Positions 1 through 7,200 of a DNA stretch of 32,677 nucleotides are shown here, in pieces. Source of the DNA: Pedobacter borealis DSM 19626 (GTDB lineage Bacteria > Bacteroidota > Bacteroidia > Sphingobacteriales > Sphingobacteriaceae); NCBI RefSeq assembly GCF_000708285.2, contig NZ_JAUG01000057.1, forward strand, positions 1 through 32,677, in the 5' to 3' direction. Position 1 is the stretch's first letter, and each line of letters starts with the position of its first letter. Both the position numbers and the translations under genes were made by a program. Below the pieces are notes generated by a model. The model saw only the letters and a list, made by a program, of their open reading frames with translations. It was not told the DNA's origin and did no database searches.

Positions 1-344
1 CTCCCGCAAATTACGCCGATTACCGCAGAACTGACCATTTATGGAGTCGTAAATTTGGAGGTTAAGATTAGCTTACATTTTTTCGCGACGAAGAGAGATT
101 AAATATCATCTGCGCTTATCTTCTTAAATCTGTGGGAAACCTATGCACCAACTGCCTCCCGCAAATTACGCCGATTACCGAAGAACTGACCATTTATAGA
201 ATGCGTAAATTTGGAGGTTAAGATTAGCTTACATTTTTTCGCGACGAAGAGAGATTAAATATCATCTGCGCTTATCTTCTTAAATCTGCGGGAAACCTAT
301 GCACCAACTGCCTCCCGCAAATTACGCCGATTACCGAAGAACTA
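1..344. repeat. tandem ~155 bp non-coding repeat, 2.2 copies
   Basis: The word CTCCCGCAAATTACGCCGAT recurs at 1, 156 and 312, giving a period of 155-156 bp. The first two units are nearly identical over their whole length and the third is cut off near 344. Within a unit the stretch around TTTTTTCGCGACGAAGAGAG and the GGGAAACCTATGCACCAACTG part are kept without change. No plausible protein runs through it in any frame. It lies downstream of the permease gene that reads toward it. It looks like a genome-family intergenic repeat. The array may continue left of the window. Confidence 0.8.
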
Positions 345-372
345 ACCACATTTCCCATCCTCTCCCCTTAGC

Positions 373-1497
373 TTATCCCTTCTCTATTCCCGTTTTAGTA
401 GCCACTGGTTTTTTCTTCCTAAAGTTGGGAAAAGTCATCGGACTTTTAGCCGGGCGTTCATCCCCTAGTAACACACCCCATTGTTTGAATGATTCTGTGC
501 GATCGAAGACAATTTTGAGTACAGCCACAATAGGCAGTGCGAGGAACATCCCCGAAACCCCGGCTATACTGCCACCTATAAATACCCCGAGGATGGCAAA
601 TAAGGCATTAATTTTCACTTTAGAGCCTACAATACGCGGCATGAGTATGTTGTTATCTAAAAATTGAACAAATGCAATTACGCCTAAAACGGTAATTACC
701 GGCCACAATTCCTGCGATGAAGTAAGTGTAAGCAGCACCCCTATCAAGTTACCAATTAAGGCCCCCACGTAAGGGATCAGGTTTAAGATGGCAAAGATTA
801 CCCCGATTAATAAGGCATGTTTTATACCGATTAACATCAATATTCCACCCAACAAAATGGTCATATAGGTGATCTGGATCAACAGTCCGATTAAGTAACT
901 TTTAATGATCGATTCGGTTTCATAAATCGCTTCTTTCACTTTTGGATGATCATCTGTTTTAAACCACATGAAGATAAAGCGCAATAAAATGTCTTTATAA
1001 AAAAGCATTAGGTAAATATAAATGGGCAACAAACCGATAAATACGAAAATGCCGCTTAAGGTAACAGCAGCACCACCTGCAAGTGAGGTGCCCATGTTCA
1101 TCAAATCGTCGCTTTTAGTTTGTATGAAGGCTTTTTGCTCCTTATCGTCGTAATGGGTAATGCGACTGATCCAATCGCTCAATGAATTGATATGCTGTGT
1201 TACGTTCGCTTTTATCTGTGGAAAATCTTTAACCAAAATGCCAATCTGGTTCGAAAAAAACCAAATGATCAAAGCTACAAACAGTGCCACTAATAAAATG
1301 GATAAGATAATGGCTAACGATTCGGGTATTTTTTTTCTTTTTAAAAAGCGGTACACCGGCAGCAGCATAATGCTGATAAAAAAAGCCATCAACATGGGCA
1401 TGATAATGTCTCTTCCGATTACCATAACGGCTACAATGGCCATCAGACCCAATAATTCTATCGATCGTTTAACGGTCAGTGGTAAATTGTTCGTCAT
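373..1497 (-). CDS. AI-2E family transporter (PerM/TqsA-like permease)
   Basis: This 374-residue integral membrane protein has the usual layout of the AI-2E transporter family: two or three hydrophobic helices in the first 75 residues, a polar stretch of about 70 residues outside the membrane, then five or so more helices ending in a basic tail. The family exports autoinducer-2 in some bacteria, while other members act in Na+/H+ exchange or have no known substrate, so the substrate here is open. Start is ATG at 1497. The gene is transcribed away from mnmE, and its upstream gap shares no clear promoter with it. Family confident, function not. Confidence 0.85.
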   Translation of the reverse strand: MTNNLPLTVKRSIELLGLMAIVAVMVIGRDIIMPMLMAFFISIMLLPVYRFLKRKKIPESLAIILSILLVALFVALIIWFFSNQIGILVKDFPQIKANVTQHINSLSDWISRITHYDDKEQKAFIQTKSDDLMNMGTSLAGGAAVTLSGIFVFIGLLPIYIYLMLFYKDILLRFIFMWFKTDDHPKVKEAIYETESIIKSYLIGLLIQITYMTILLGGILMLIGIKHALLIGVIFAILNLIPYVGALIGNLIGVLLTLTSSQELWPVITVLGVIAFVQFLDNNILMPRIVGSKVKINALFAILGVFIGGSIAGVSGMFLALPIVAVLKIVFDRTESFKQWGVLLGDERPAKSPMTFPNFRKKKPVATKTGIEKG

Positions 1498-1504
1498 AAA
1501 AGCT

Positions 1505-1821
1505 TATTCTGATTTGAGGTTTAAACACAATCGGAGTGAAAATGTTTTAAGATAAGCTTTAATATTGAAAAGCGGAATGAGTTTATAGTCCGAAGTCGGC
1601 AGTCTGGAGTCCGAAGTCAATTAACTCATTAACCAGTTTGGAGTTGGGCGCTTAGCATTGAGAGTCAATTAATCGATCTCCCCTCGATATGTCACACTGA
1701 GCGGAGTCGAAGGGCTGCTAGTTGATTTGGCGTTGAGCGATTTGCGTTTGGCGTCAGTTAACCGATTAATCAATGCTTAAAAAAATTACTTCCCTTACAC
1801 GATATACCCACAGATTAGCCT
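1505..1821. repeat. intergenic gap with degenerate word repeats
   Basis: No gene is visible between the divergent permease and mnmE. The gap holds short imperfect word repeats: AGTCCGAAGTC twice near 1587-1618, and a GGCGTTGAGCGATTTGCGTTTGGCG run near 1723-1757 in which TTTGGCGTT/TTTGGCGTC alternate. A Bacteroidetes-type intergenic word, CACTGAGCGGAGTCGAAGG, occurs at 1693-1712. The AGTCCGAAGTC words recur in the gap before the arginine deiminase-family gene at about 17002, so this is a dispersed repeat class rather than local slippage alone. Confidence 0.6.
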
Positions 1822-1829
1822 TATTTTTG
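1822..1829 (+). promoter_or_regulatory. probable -7 element for mnmE
   Basis: TATTTTTG matches the Bacteroidetes -7 consensus TAnnTTTG and ends 17 bp before the mnmE ATG, which would give a very short leader. No convincing TTTG -33 element is seen at the expected distance, so the call rests on one box. Confidence 0.45.
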
Positions 1830-1846
1830 CAACTTTAATACCACAC

Positions 1847-3205
1847 ATGAACAATCAAGATACCATTATTGCTTTATCTACTCCCTCAGGTTCTGGCGCC
1901 ATTGGCGTAATCCGTTTATCTGGTCCAGAGGCTATCTCACTTACCAATACAATATTTGCAGGAAAAGATTTAGAAAAGCAGGCCTCGCATACTTTACATT
2001 TTGGCCTGGTTAAAGATGGCGATCATATTGTTGATGAAGTGGTGGCGGGTTTATTTGTTGCCCCAAAATCGTATACCAAAGAAAATGTGGTAGAAATTTC
2101 CTGCCATGGTTCTAATTATATTATCCAACAGATTATTAACCTGTTAATTAGTAAAGGAGCCCGTGCTGCCAAACCTGGCGAATTTACTTTACGTGCCTTT
2201 TTAAACGGTGCATTTGATCTAAGTCAGGCAGAGGCAGTAGCCGATTTAATTGCTTCAAACTCGAAGGCTTCGCATGATGTAGCGATGCAACAGATGCGCG
2301 GAGGCTTTGCCAACGAATTAAAAGGTTTACGCGAACAATTGATCCATTTCGCTTCGATGATTGAGCTCGAACTTGATTTTGCAGAAGAGGATGTAGAGTT
2401 TGCCAACCGTGAGCAGCTAAAAAACCTGGTGAACAAAATCAACTACATTCTGCAACGTTTAATCTCCTCTTTCGAAATGGGAAATGTGATTAAAAACGGG
2501 GTTCCCATTGTTATTGCGGGTAAACCTAATGTGGGCAAATCTACACTATTGAATGCACTCCTGAACGAAGAACGCGCTATAGTTTCGGATATTGCCGGAA
2601 CCACACGCGATACCATTGAAGATGAACTGACCATTGGCGGCATTGTTTTCCGCTTTATCGATACGGCCGGAATCCGCGATACTGCCGATATTATTGAAGC
2701 TTTAGGGGTAGAACGCACTTTAGAGAAAATGAAACAGGCCAAACTGATCATTTATATGGCCGATGCTGCTCAAAGTATTTCAGAAATTGAAGAGCAGATT
2801 CGGGGTTTAGCACAATTGGCTATCCCCTATTTAATTTTAGTCAATAAAGCCGACCTTATAGCAGATGCACAACGTAAAGCTTTCGAAGCTTTAGATGTTG
2901 TTTTTATTTCTGCTAAAGAAAAACAGGGTATCGATGAATTAAAAACCAATTTATTGGAACAGGTTAACTTGCACCATATTAATACCAGCGAAACCCTGGT
3001 GACGAATATCCGCCATGTAGAAGCTTTAAAACAAACAGAACATGCCCTGCAAAGGGTTTTGGCTAATGTAGATAATCCGGTTACCTCCGATTTCTTAGCA
3101 ATGGACATTAAACAAGCGCTACATTATCTTGGTGAAATTACGGGTACAGTTACTACGGATGATTTGTTGGAGAATATATTCACGAAATTCTGTATCGGAA
3201 AGTAA
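1847..3205 (+). CDS. mnmE: tRNA uridine-5-carboxymethylaminomethyl(34) synthesis GTPase MnmE
   Basis: MnmE (TrmE, ThdF) works with MnmG to modify the wobble uridine of certain tRNAs. The 452-residue length is typical. The N-terminal folate-binding domain spans about 1-120. The inserted GTPase domain shows G1 GKPNVGKS at 225-232, GTTRD at 251-255, G3 DTAG at 272-275 and G4 NKAD at 333-336. The catalytic C-terminal motif FCIGK is the last five residues (448-452). The codons for that motif are the integration site of the neighbouring island: the 20 bp core 3188-3207 covers the end of the gene, and the element supplies an identical sequence, so the protein is unchanged. Start is the ATG at 1847. 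Confidence 0.97.
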   Translation: MNNQDTIIALSTPSGSGAIGVIRLSGPEAISLTNTIFAGKDLEKQASHTLHFGLVKDGDHIVDEVVAGLFVAPKSYTKENVVEISCHGSNYIIQQIINLLISKGARAAKPGEFTLRAFLNGAFDLSQAEAVADLIASNSKASHDVAMQQMRGGFANELKGLREQLIHFASMIELELDFAEEDVEFANREQLKNLVNKINYILQRLISSFEMGNVIKNGVPIVIAGKPNVGKSTLLNALLNEERAIVSDIAGTTRDTIEDELTIGGIVFRFIDTAGIRDTADIIEALGVERTLEKMKQAKLIIYMADAAQSISEIEEQIRGLAQLAIPYLILVNKADLIADAQRKAFEALDVVFISAKEKQGIDELKTNLLEQVNLHHINTSETLVTNIRHVEALKQTEHALQRVLANVDNPVTSDFLAMDIKQALHYLGEITGTVTTDDLLENIFTKFCIGK

Positions 3206-3207
3206 TT
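3188..3207 (+). other. left attachment core (attL) at the mnmE 3' end
   Basis: TTCTGTATCGGAAAGTAATT is repeated exactly at 14106-14125; the bases just outside differ at both ends. It covers the FCIGK-stop codons of mnmE. An integrase gene starts 151 bp inside this copy. Twenty perfect bases at both edges of an A+T-rich block with an integrase is the standard signature of site-specific integration. Confidence 0.92.
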
Positions 3208-3302
3208 ATGTTTTCCGATGTTTTCATTTGTTTTCCTATCATCTATTAAACAGCTATTTATGTTGTAAATATTAATATTTATTTTCATTTATTATCATTA
3301 AA

Positions 3303-3322
3303 TTTGTTACGTATTTGTTATT
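3303..3322 (+). other. candidate integrase arm-type site, left end
   Basis: TTTGTTACGTATTTGTTATT here matches TTTGTTACTTATTTGTTATT at 14047-14066 in 19 of 20 positions and in the same orientation. Both copies lie inside the element near its ends, as arm-type integrase or Xis binding sites do. An inverted relative, GTAACAAAAAATAAC, follows at about 3334-3348. The role is inferred from position only. Confidence 0.5.
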
Positions 3323-3358
3323 CTGTATTTTAAGTAACAAAAAATAACAATAATAGCT

Positions 3359-4456
3359 ATGGTAACAATAAGGGAACGCAAACTGAAAAATGGGAAAATA
3401 AGTTTAATGCTAGATGTATATGTTAATGGAGTTCGAGAAGTAAAATCACTCAATATATATCTTGATGAAAATGCAAATACGCCTACAAAAAAGGCTCAAA
3501 ATAAAGAGAAACGATTAAAGGCTGAAACAATCTGTAAAAAGAAAGAGCTTGAAATAATAGAAAACAACCACAGTCTTGTTAGTGTAAAGCAATCAAACAT
3601 TAAGTTTTTGGATTACTTCAAAGCTATTAAAGAAAAAAAGAGGGGTAGTTTAGGTAATTATGGCAATTGGGATAGTGCATACAAAATATTAGTAGAGTAC
3701 TTTGATAGTAAAGATGTTAGAATTAACGATTTAACAGATAAAGATTTAAATAATATACGAGATTATTTTTTGAGCACTTACAGAACTAAAGCCAATAAGG
3801 TTCTTTCTCAAAACGCAGCATCATCTTATTTTAACAAAGTTAGGATTTCACTTAATCAGGCTTTTGACGAAGGAATTTTAAAAAAGAATATTGTTAAGCC
3901 TGTAAAATCCATCAAGCCTGGCGATACAACAAGAGAATTTTTAATTGATGAGGAAATTGATAAGTTAATTATTACCGATTGTGAGGAACCCACCATAAAA
4001 AATGCTTTTTTATTTGGGGTTTATTCTGGCCTAAGATTTTCAGATATTATAAAACTTAAATGGGGCGATGTAAGGTTTAGCGAAAAAACTGGATATTCAA
4101 TTAAATATCAGCAACAAAAAACTAAATCATACGAAATACTCCCTATAAACAAAATCGCACTACAATATTTAGGAGAGGAAAAGAATGCAGAAGAAAAAAT
4201 ATTTAAAGGTTTAAAATATAGTGCTTATAATAATCTTAAGCTTAAAAAATGGATTATGCAAGCAGGAATACTGGATAAGCATATAACTTTTCATTCAGCA
4301 AGACATACTTACGCTACTTATTTACTAACTAACGATGTTGCATTTCCTGTTGTAAGCAAGATGTTAGGACATAAAGATTTGAAAACAACAATGATTTATG
4401 CGAAAATTATCGACACAAAGAAAATTGATGCAGTTAAAGTTTTTGATAAAGATTAA
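3359..4456 (+). CDS. tyrosine recombinase/site-specific integrase of the island
   Basis: This 365-residue protein is built like Bacteroidetes phage-type integrases: a basic arm-binding N-terminus (about 1-75), a SAM-like core-binding domain (about 80-185) and the catalytic domain (about 190-360). The catalytic residues are visible as Arg226 in SGLRFSD, a likely Lys254, His312 and Arg315 in HSARHTYAT, His338 in LGHKD and the nucleophile Tyr347 in TMIYAKI. It lies 151 bp inside attL and reads inward, so it most probably recombines the 20 bp mnmE core. Its A+T-rich codon use contrasts with mnmE next to it. It resembles Bacteroidetes integrases, not, as far as I can see, the integrase of SGI1-type islands that use the same gene end. 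Confidence 0.93.
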   Translation: MVTIRERKLKNGKISLMLDVYVNGVREVKSLNIYLDENANTPTKKAQNKEKRLKAETICKKKELEIIENNHSLVSVKQSNIKFLDYFKAIKEKKRGSLGNYGNWDSAYKILVEYFDSKDVRINDLTDKDLNNIRDYFLSTYRTKANKVLSQNAASSYFNKVRISLNQAFDEGILKKNIVKPVKSIKPGDTTREFLIDEEIDKLIITDCEEPTIKNAFLFGVYSGLRFSDIIKLKWGDVRFSEKTGYSIKYQQQKTKSYEILPINKIALQYLGEEKNAEEKIFKGLKYSAYNNLKLKKWIMQAGILDKHITFHSARHTYATYLLTNDVAFPVVSKMLGHKDLKTTMIYAKIIDTKKIDAVKVFDKD

Positions 4457-4501
4457 TAACTCATTCTATTTCAATATCTGTTAGAATTTTAAAATAATTT
4501 T

Positions 4502-4530
4502 TTTGCTTTAAATCTTCTTATCTATCTTTG
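4502..4530 (+). promoter_or_regulatory. promoter for the excisionase-like/replication gene pair
   Basis: TATCTTTG (4523-4530) matches TAnnTTTG, with TTTG at 4502-4505 about 17 bp upstream, so both Bacteroidetes promoter boxes are present. Transcription would begin near 4537, giving a leader of about 150 bases before the start at 4687. Confidence 0.6.
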
Positions 4531-4570
4531 TACTGTTCAGTTAAAGTACACAACTCGAGCGAATCGAAAA

Positions 4571-4637
4571 TTGCTTTAAAAAGCAAATCCCAAATCGTAA
4601 AATCCAACTCTCTGTAGTTGGTGGCCTTAAAAAGCCA
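4571..4637 (+). promoter_or_regulatory. leader with three successive small hairpins
   Basis: In the predicted 150-base leader three inverted repeats follow each other: TTGCTTT-AA-AAAGCAA (4571-4586), CCAACT-CTCTGT-AGTTGG (4604-4621) and TGGC with GCCA (4622-4637). No T-run follows any of them, so this is not a plain terminator. It could be a regulatory leader, a small RNA or protein binding sites; none of these is shown. Confidence 0.4.
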
Positions 4638-4686
4638 ATACAATCGCAACTTCTAAAAACGGAAAATTATTTCAATCCATTTAATC

Positions 4687-4977
4687 ATGCTAAAAGCATT
4701 TTTAACAGTAGAAGATTTGTGCATTTATTTGGGCATTTCGAAATCAACAGCTTATAAGTTAAGCCACAACAACGTATTACCAAAATACTGCCCAGGAGGC
4801 AAGAAAATTCTGTTTAAAACAGAAGAAGTTGAAAGTTATGTTAATTCACATCGTATTGCATCTGTAGATGAAATTCAGCGGTCGATTGATGAAGAATTAA
4901 TGTATCCAAGTAGCCTTCATTATAATAAGCGTAAAAAAGTAACCAAAAGTGTAACCTTAAACGCAAAATTATCATGA
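4687..4977 (+). CDS. helix-turn-helix excisionase-family protein
   Basis: The 96-residue product has a MerR/excisionase-type helix-turn-helix near its start: LTVEDLCIYLGISKSTAYKL (about 6-25) with the following KYCPGGKKILFKTEEVESYV wing, as in HTH_17 family proteins. Such proteins bend DNA at attachment sites to drive excision or act as activators. It overlaps the next gene by four bases (ATGA), so the two are translated together. Its place beside the integrase, behind its own promoter and structured leader, fits a recombination directionality factor or a replication activator of the element. The C-terminal 30 residues are basic. Confidence 0.82.
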   Translation: MLKAFLTVEDLCIYLGISKSTAYKLSHNNVLPKYCPGGKKILFKTEEVESYVNSHRIASVDEIQRSIDEELMYPSSLHYNKRKKVTKSVTLNAKLS

Positions 4978-5888
4978 TAGATACTTTAAAATTTGAAATC
5001 GATAGAAGACACTTCGATTATAAAGAGTTACACGATCTGATGTACAACAAATTTGAATATGTATGCATCAGAAAATACAAGCATGGAGATAGCATAAATT
5101 TTAAGTATAAAAATTGGCTATTTTTTTTAACAAAAAATAAGTTCGTTGCAACAGGTAGCTTGAATAAACTTTTTCATGGTAATAATTTAGTCCCAATTTC
5201 ATTTAAAGAAGTGAAGAATGGTTTAGATTCATTGTATGAAGTATTAAAATTTGATATTAGCGATGCTAAAATCAAACAGATTGATATTGGCCATAATTTA
5301 GTGATGAATCAAGATGTAAATTCTTATTTGGATTTAATTGTTGCACCTGTCGGATTTAAACCCTGGAAGCTCAGCAACGAAACATTATATTTAAAGAAAA
5401 ATGATAATGTTTCAGAAATTGTTTTTTACAATAAATTTAAAGAAGCGAAATCGAAAAACAAGACTTTAATGTTTAATAATGAAAATATTTTAAGATACGA
5501 GTTAAAGCTTAAAAAGAATATTAAAGAAATATTAGGAGATAATTCTTTGGTTAGTTTGTACAATGTAGATACATATTCAAAGCTTATCAAGGCATGGTAC
5601 GAGTCCTATGTATCAATCCCTAAAATTACTCAACCAGTATCTTCTAAAATACAGTTAGCTTCCAAAAAATCATTAACTGATTGGTTAATTAAAGAAGGAA
5701 TAAAAGCTAACGGTGGTATTGAGGTGATTTTTAACGCAGTTACCAATTCTAAATTGGATAAAAACATAAGATATAAAATTCGAAAGCTATTAAAATCGAT
5801 TGATGATTTGGAATACTTAAATCCGCAACTTAAAGAAGAGCTTGATTACCGTATCGAAGCTGTTTATCTACATCAGCAAGCTGCATAA
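4974..5888 (+). CDS. gene II/X-type phage/plasmid replication initiator (probable)
   Basis: The 304-residue protein resembles the phage/plasmid replication proteins of the gene II/X family: a start of the form MIDTLKFEI, GSLNKLFHGNNL at 61-72, IDIGHNL at 103-109, FYNKFKEA at 151-158 and ILRYELKLK at 172-180. Such proteins nick one strand to start rolling-circle replication of small phages and plasmids. It would let the element copy itself after excision. It overlaps the excisionase-like gene by 4 bp and is followed by a hairpin terminator. No relaxase, conjugation or capsid gene accompanies it. I judge the family from motif feel, without alignment; the catalytic tyrosine is not assigned. Confidence 0.7.
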   Translation: MIDTLKFEIDRRHFDYKELHDLMYNKFEYVCIRKYKHGDSINFKYKNWLFFLTKNKFVATGSLNKLFHGNNLVPISFKEVKNGLDSLYEVLKFDISDAKIKQIDIGHNLVMNQDVNSYLDLIVAPVGFKPWKLSNETLYLKKNDNVSEIVFYNKFKEAKSKNKTLMFNNENILRYELKLKKNIKEILGDNSLVSLYNVDTYSKLIKAWYESYVSIPKITQPVSSKIQLASKKSLTDWLIKEGIKANGGIEVIFNAVTNSKLDKNIRYKIRKLLKSIDDLEYLNPQLKEELDYRIEAVYLHQQAA

Positions 5889-5983
5889 CATGAATAAAAC
5901 TGATGCAATGCTCTTATTTGATGATTAGAGTTCATCAGTCAGCATATTAACAGTTTAATGTTGAGATATTAATTTAAAGAATT

Positions 5984-6020
5984 GGATGTGCTTAGAATTA
6001 AATTCTACACATCCTTTTTT
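5984..6020 (+). terminator. rho-independent terminator after the replication gene
   Basis: GGATGTG (5984-5990) pairs with CACATCC (6008-6014); inside, TAGAATT pairs with AATTCTA across one base. A T-run follows (6015-6020). It closes the rightward replication transcript between two convergent genes. Confidence 0.85.
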
Positions 6021-6029
6021 ATTTTATAC

Positions 6030-6266
6030 TTAAACCTTTAAAGAATTAAGCAACTCGCTAAAATCAACATCTAATTTCTTCGATAAAAGAATGATTGTAG
6101 TAAGCTTGGGATTGATTTTCCCTTTTTCGATTCGATAAATTTGAGAAAGCTCCACACCAGCTTCATTTGCTAAAAATTCCATCGACCATTCTTTTTCAAG
6201 TCTAATCCTGCGAATATTTTCTCCAAAACGCTTAAGGATATCTATCTCACTTGTATTTAATGGCAT
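6030..6266 (-). CDS. XRE-family HTH transcriptional regulator
   Basis: A small lambda-repressor-like DNA-binding protein of 78 residues if it starts at the ATG at 6266 (MPLNTSEIDILKRF). An alternative ATG at 6299 would add 11 residues but overlaps the palindrome 6299-6318, so the shorter form is preferred. The HTH is clear: GENIRRIRLEKEWSMEFLAN, then AGVELSQIYRIEKGKINPKL. It has no other domain. It is divergent from the lipoprotein gene at 6437, and the 9 bp-arm palindrome just upstream suits autoregulation and control of both directions. It is likely the immunity or copy-control repressor of this half of the element. Confidence 0.85.
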   Translation of the reverse strand: MPLNTSEIDILKRFGENIRRIRLEKEWSMEFLANEAGVELSQIYRIEKGKINPKLTTIILLSKKLDVDFSELLNSLKV

Positions 6267-6298
6267 TTGCCAAAATTGTAGCGAATAGCTAAAAATCA

Positions 6299-6318
6299 TT
6301 TAGGCATACATGCCTAAA
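6299..6318. promoter_or_regulatory. 20 bp palindromic operator
   Basis: TTTAGGCAT-AC-ATGCCTAAA is a perfect inverted repeat with 9 bp arms lying between the divergent XRE and lipoprotein genes. It is 16 bp before a TAGATTTG -7 box (6334-6341) that points to the lipoprotein gene, so a bound repressor would block it. Binding by the adjacent XRE protein is inferred. Confidence 0.6.
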
Positions 6319-6333
6319 AAATAAAAATTGTTT

Positions 6334-6341
6334 TAGATTTG
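6334..6341 (+). promoter_or_regulatory. -7 element upstream of the lipoprotein gene
   Basis: TAGATTTG fits TAnnTTTG. The start codon is 95 bp downstream, leaving a long A-rich leader. The palindrome 6299-6318 covers the -33 region. Confidence 0.45.
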
Positions 6342-6436
6342 CAGCAATATTAGTTTGTAATTCAGTTATAGCAAATTAAAAAAAAATAACAGCCATAAGT
6401 AAACATTATAAAAATAACAGAATTAATCCTCTTAAA

Positions 6437-6709
6437 ATGAAATACAAAAGCTTAACTCTAATTTCAATACTTGCTATAGTTGCAGTTGGATGTAATAATC
6501 CTAAATCTGATGCAAAAGAAGTATGCGACTGCTACCAACATGTTATTGATAATCCTAAAGAAGCTGAAAATTACGGCATCCAAAAATGTCAAGCTTTAAA
6601 TGCAGAGAAATTACTGAAGTATAAAAATAGTCCTAAACAAATTTTAGAATTCAATTTATATTTAGATAGTTGTACAAAAATAATTTTCGCAAAGGCAGCA
6701 AAGAAATAA
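6437..6709 (+). CDS. small predicted lipoprotein, function unknown
   Basis: The 90-residue product starts with a lysine-containing n-region and a hydrophobic stretch ending in a lipobox AVGC, with Cys19 as the lipidated residue. The mature part of about 70 residues has four more cysteines (VCDCY at 29-33, KCQ near 50, DSCTK near 78) that could form two disulfides, so it probably faces the periplasm or cell surface. I recognise no family. Being carried beside the replication and repressor genes of an integrated element, it could serve superinfection or entry exclusion, but nothing in the sequence proves that. Neighbour at 6750 converges on it. Confidence 0.75.
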   Translation: MKYKSLTLISILAIVAVGCNNPKSDAKEVCDCYQHVIDNPKEAENYGIQKCQALNAEKLLKYKNSPKQILEFNLYLDSCTKIIFAKAAKK

Positions 6710-6749
6710 CGATAAAATATGCAATAGAATGACGAAGTTGGATAATGAC

Positions 6750-7004
6750 TTAATTAAATAACTGTTGGGCATCTCTTAAAACATTCAACACCTTAATTAT
6801 CTCCTTTACTCTTTCATCATTTGAATGAAGAAAGTCTTTAACGCTAAAAACAATCTCGTCTCCCTCATCAAATAAATCATCTATGTCTGAGAATTCGCCA
6901 GACATGGATAATTGAATAACTAAATCTGAAAACTCTTCTATTGCATTAAATATTGATTGCTTAGTCTCAACAACTGTAGAAGCATAAATTTCTGTATGTA
7001 ACAT
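6750..7004 (-). CDS. acidic 84-residue hypothetical protein
   Basis: The product is short, acidic and likely all-helical, with a Glu/Asp-rich centre (GEFSDIDDLFDEGDEIVFSV). It has no signal peptide, membrane helix or motif I recognise. The start ATG at 7004 is the only convincing one. Its reading frame is clean and it has protein-like composition, but coding status rests only on that. It is convergent with the lipoprotein gene and divergent from the PRTase operon, with 196 bp between in which I find no clear promoter box. An antitoxin-like, immunity or DNA-mimic role would be guesswork. Confidence 0.55.
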   Translation of the reverse strand: MLHTEIYASTVVETKQSIFNAIEEFSDLVIQLSMSGEFSDIDDLFDEGDEIVFSVKDFLHSNDERVKEIIKVLNVLRDAQQLFN

Positions 7005-7200
7005 CTGTCTTGATAAATTATAATTGATTTGACTATAAAATTGACTTAAATATTTTAAATCTTGATAAAGTTTATATGATTCTTAGGATAAACAAATCTT
7101 TAAAACTAAAAATCTACATCGAACTACCTTAACTTTTATTAATACTTCAATAACTATTTCGGTTAAAGTGCTAACTTAGGATATAATTAACCCTCAACTT

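Noticed and set aside
1160..1555. 131-codon frame opposite the AI-2E permease
   Set aside because: It is antisense to a clear membrane protein gene, and its composition mirrors that gene's hydrophobic codons.
3206..3358. tRNA gene as integration target
   Set aside because: No cloverleaf is visible at either att copy; the core is the mnmE 3' end itself.
7005..7200. Promoter for the PRTase operon
   Set aside because: No TAnnTTTG box with fitting distance could be found in this 196 bp gap; a promoter must exist but I cannot place it.
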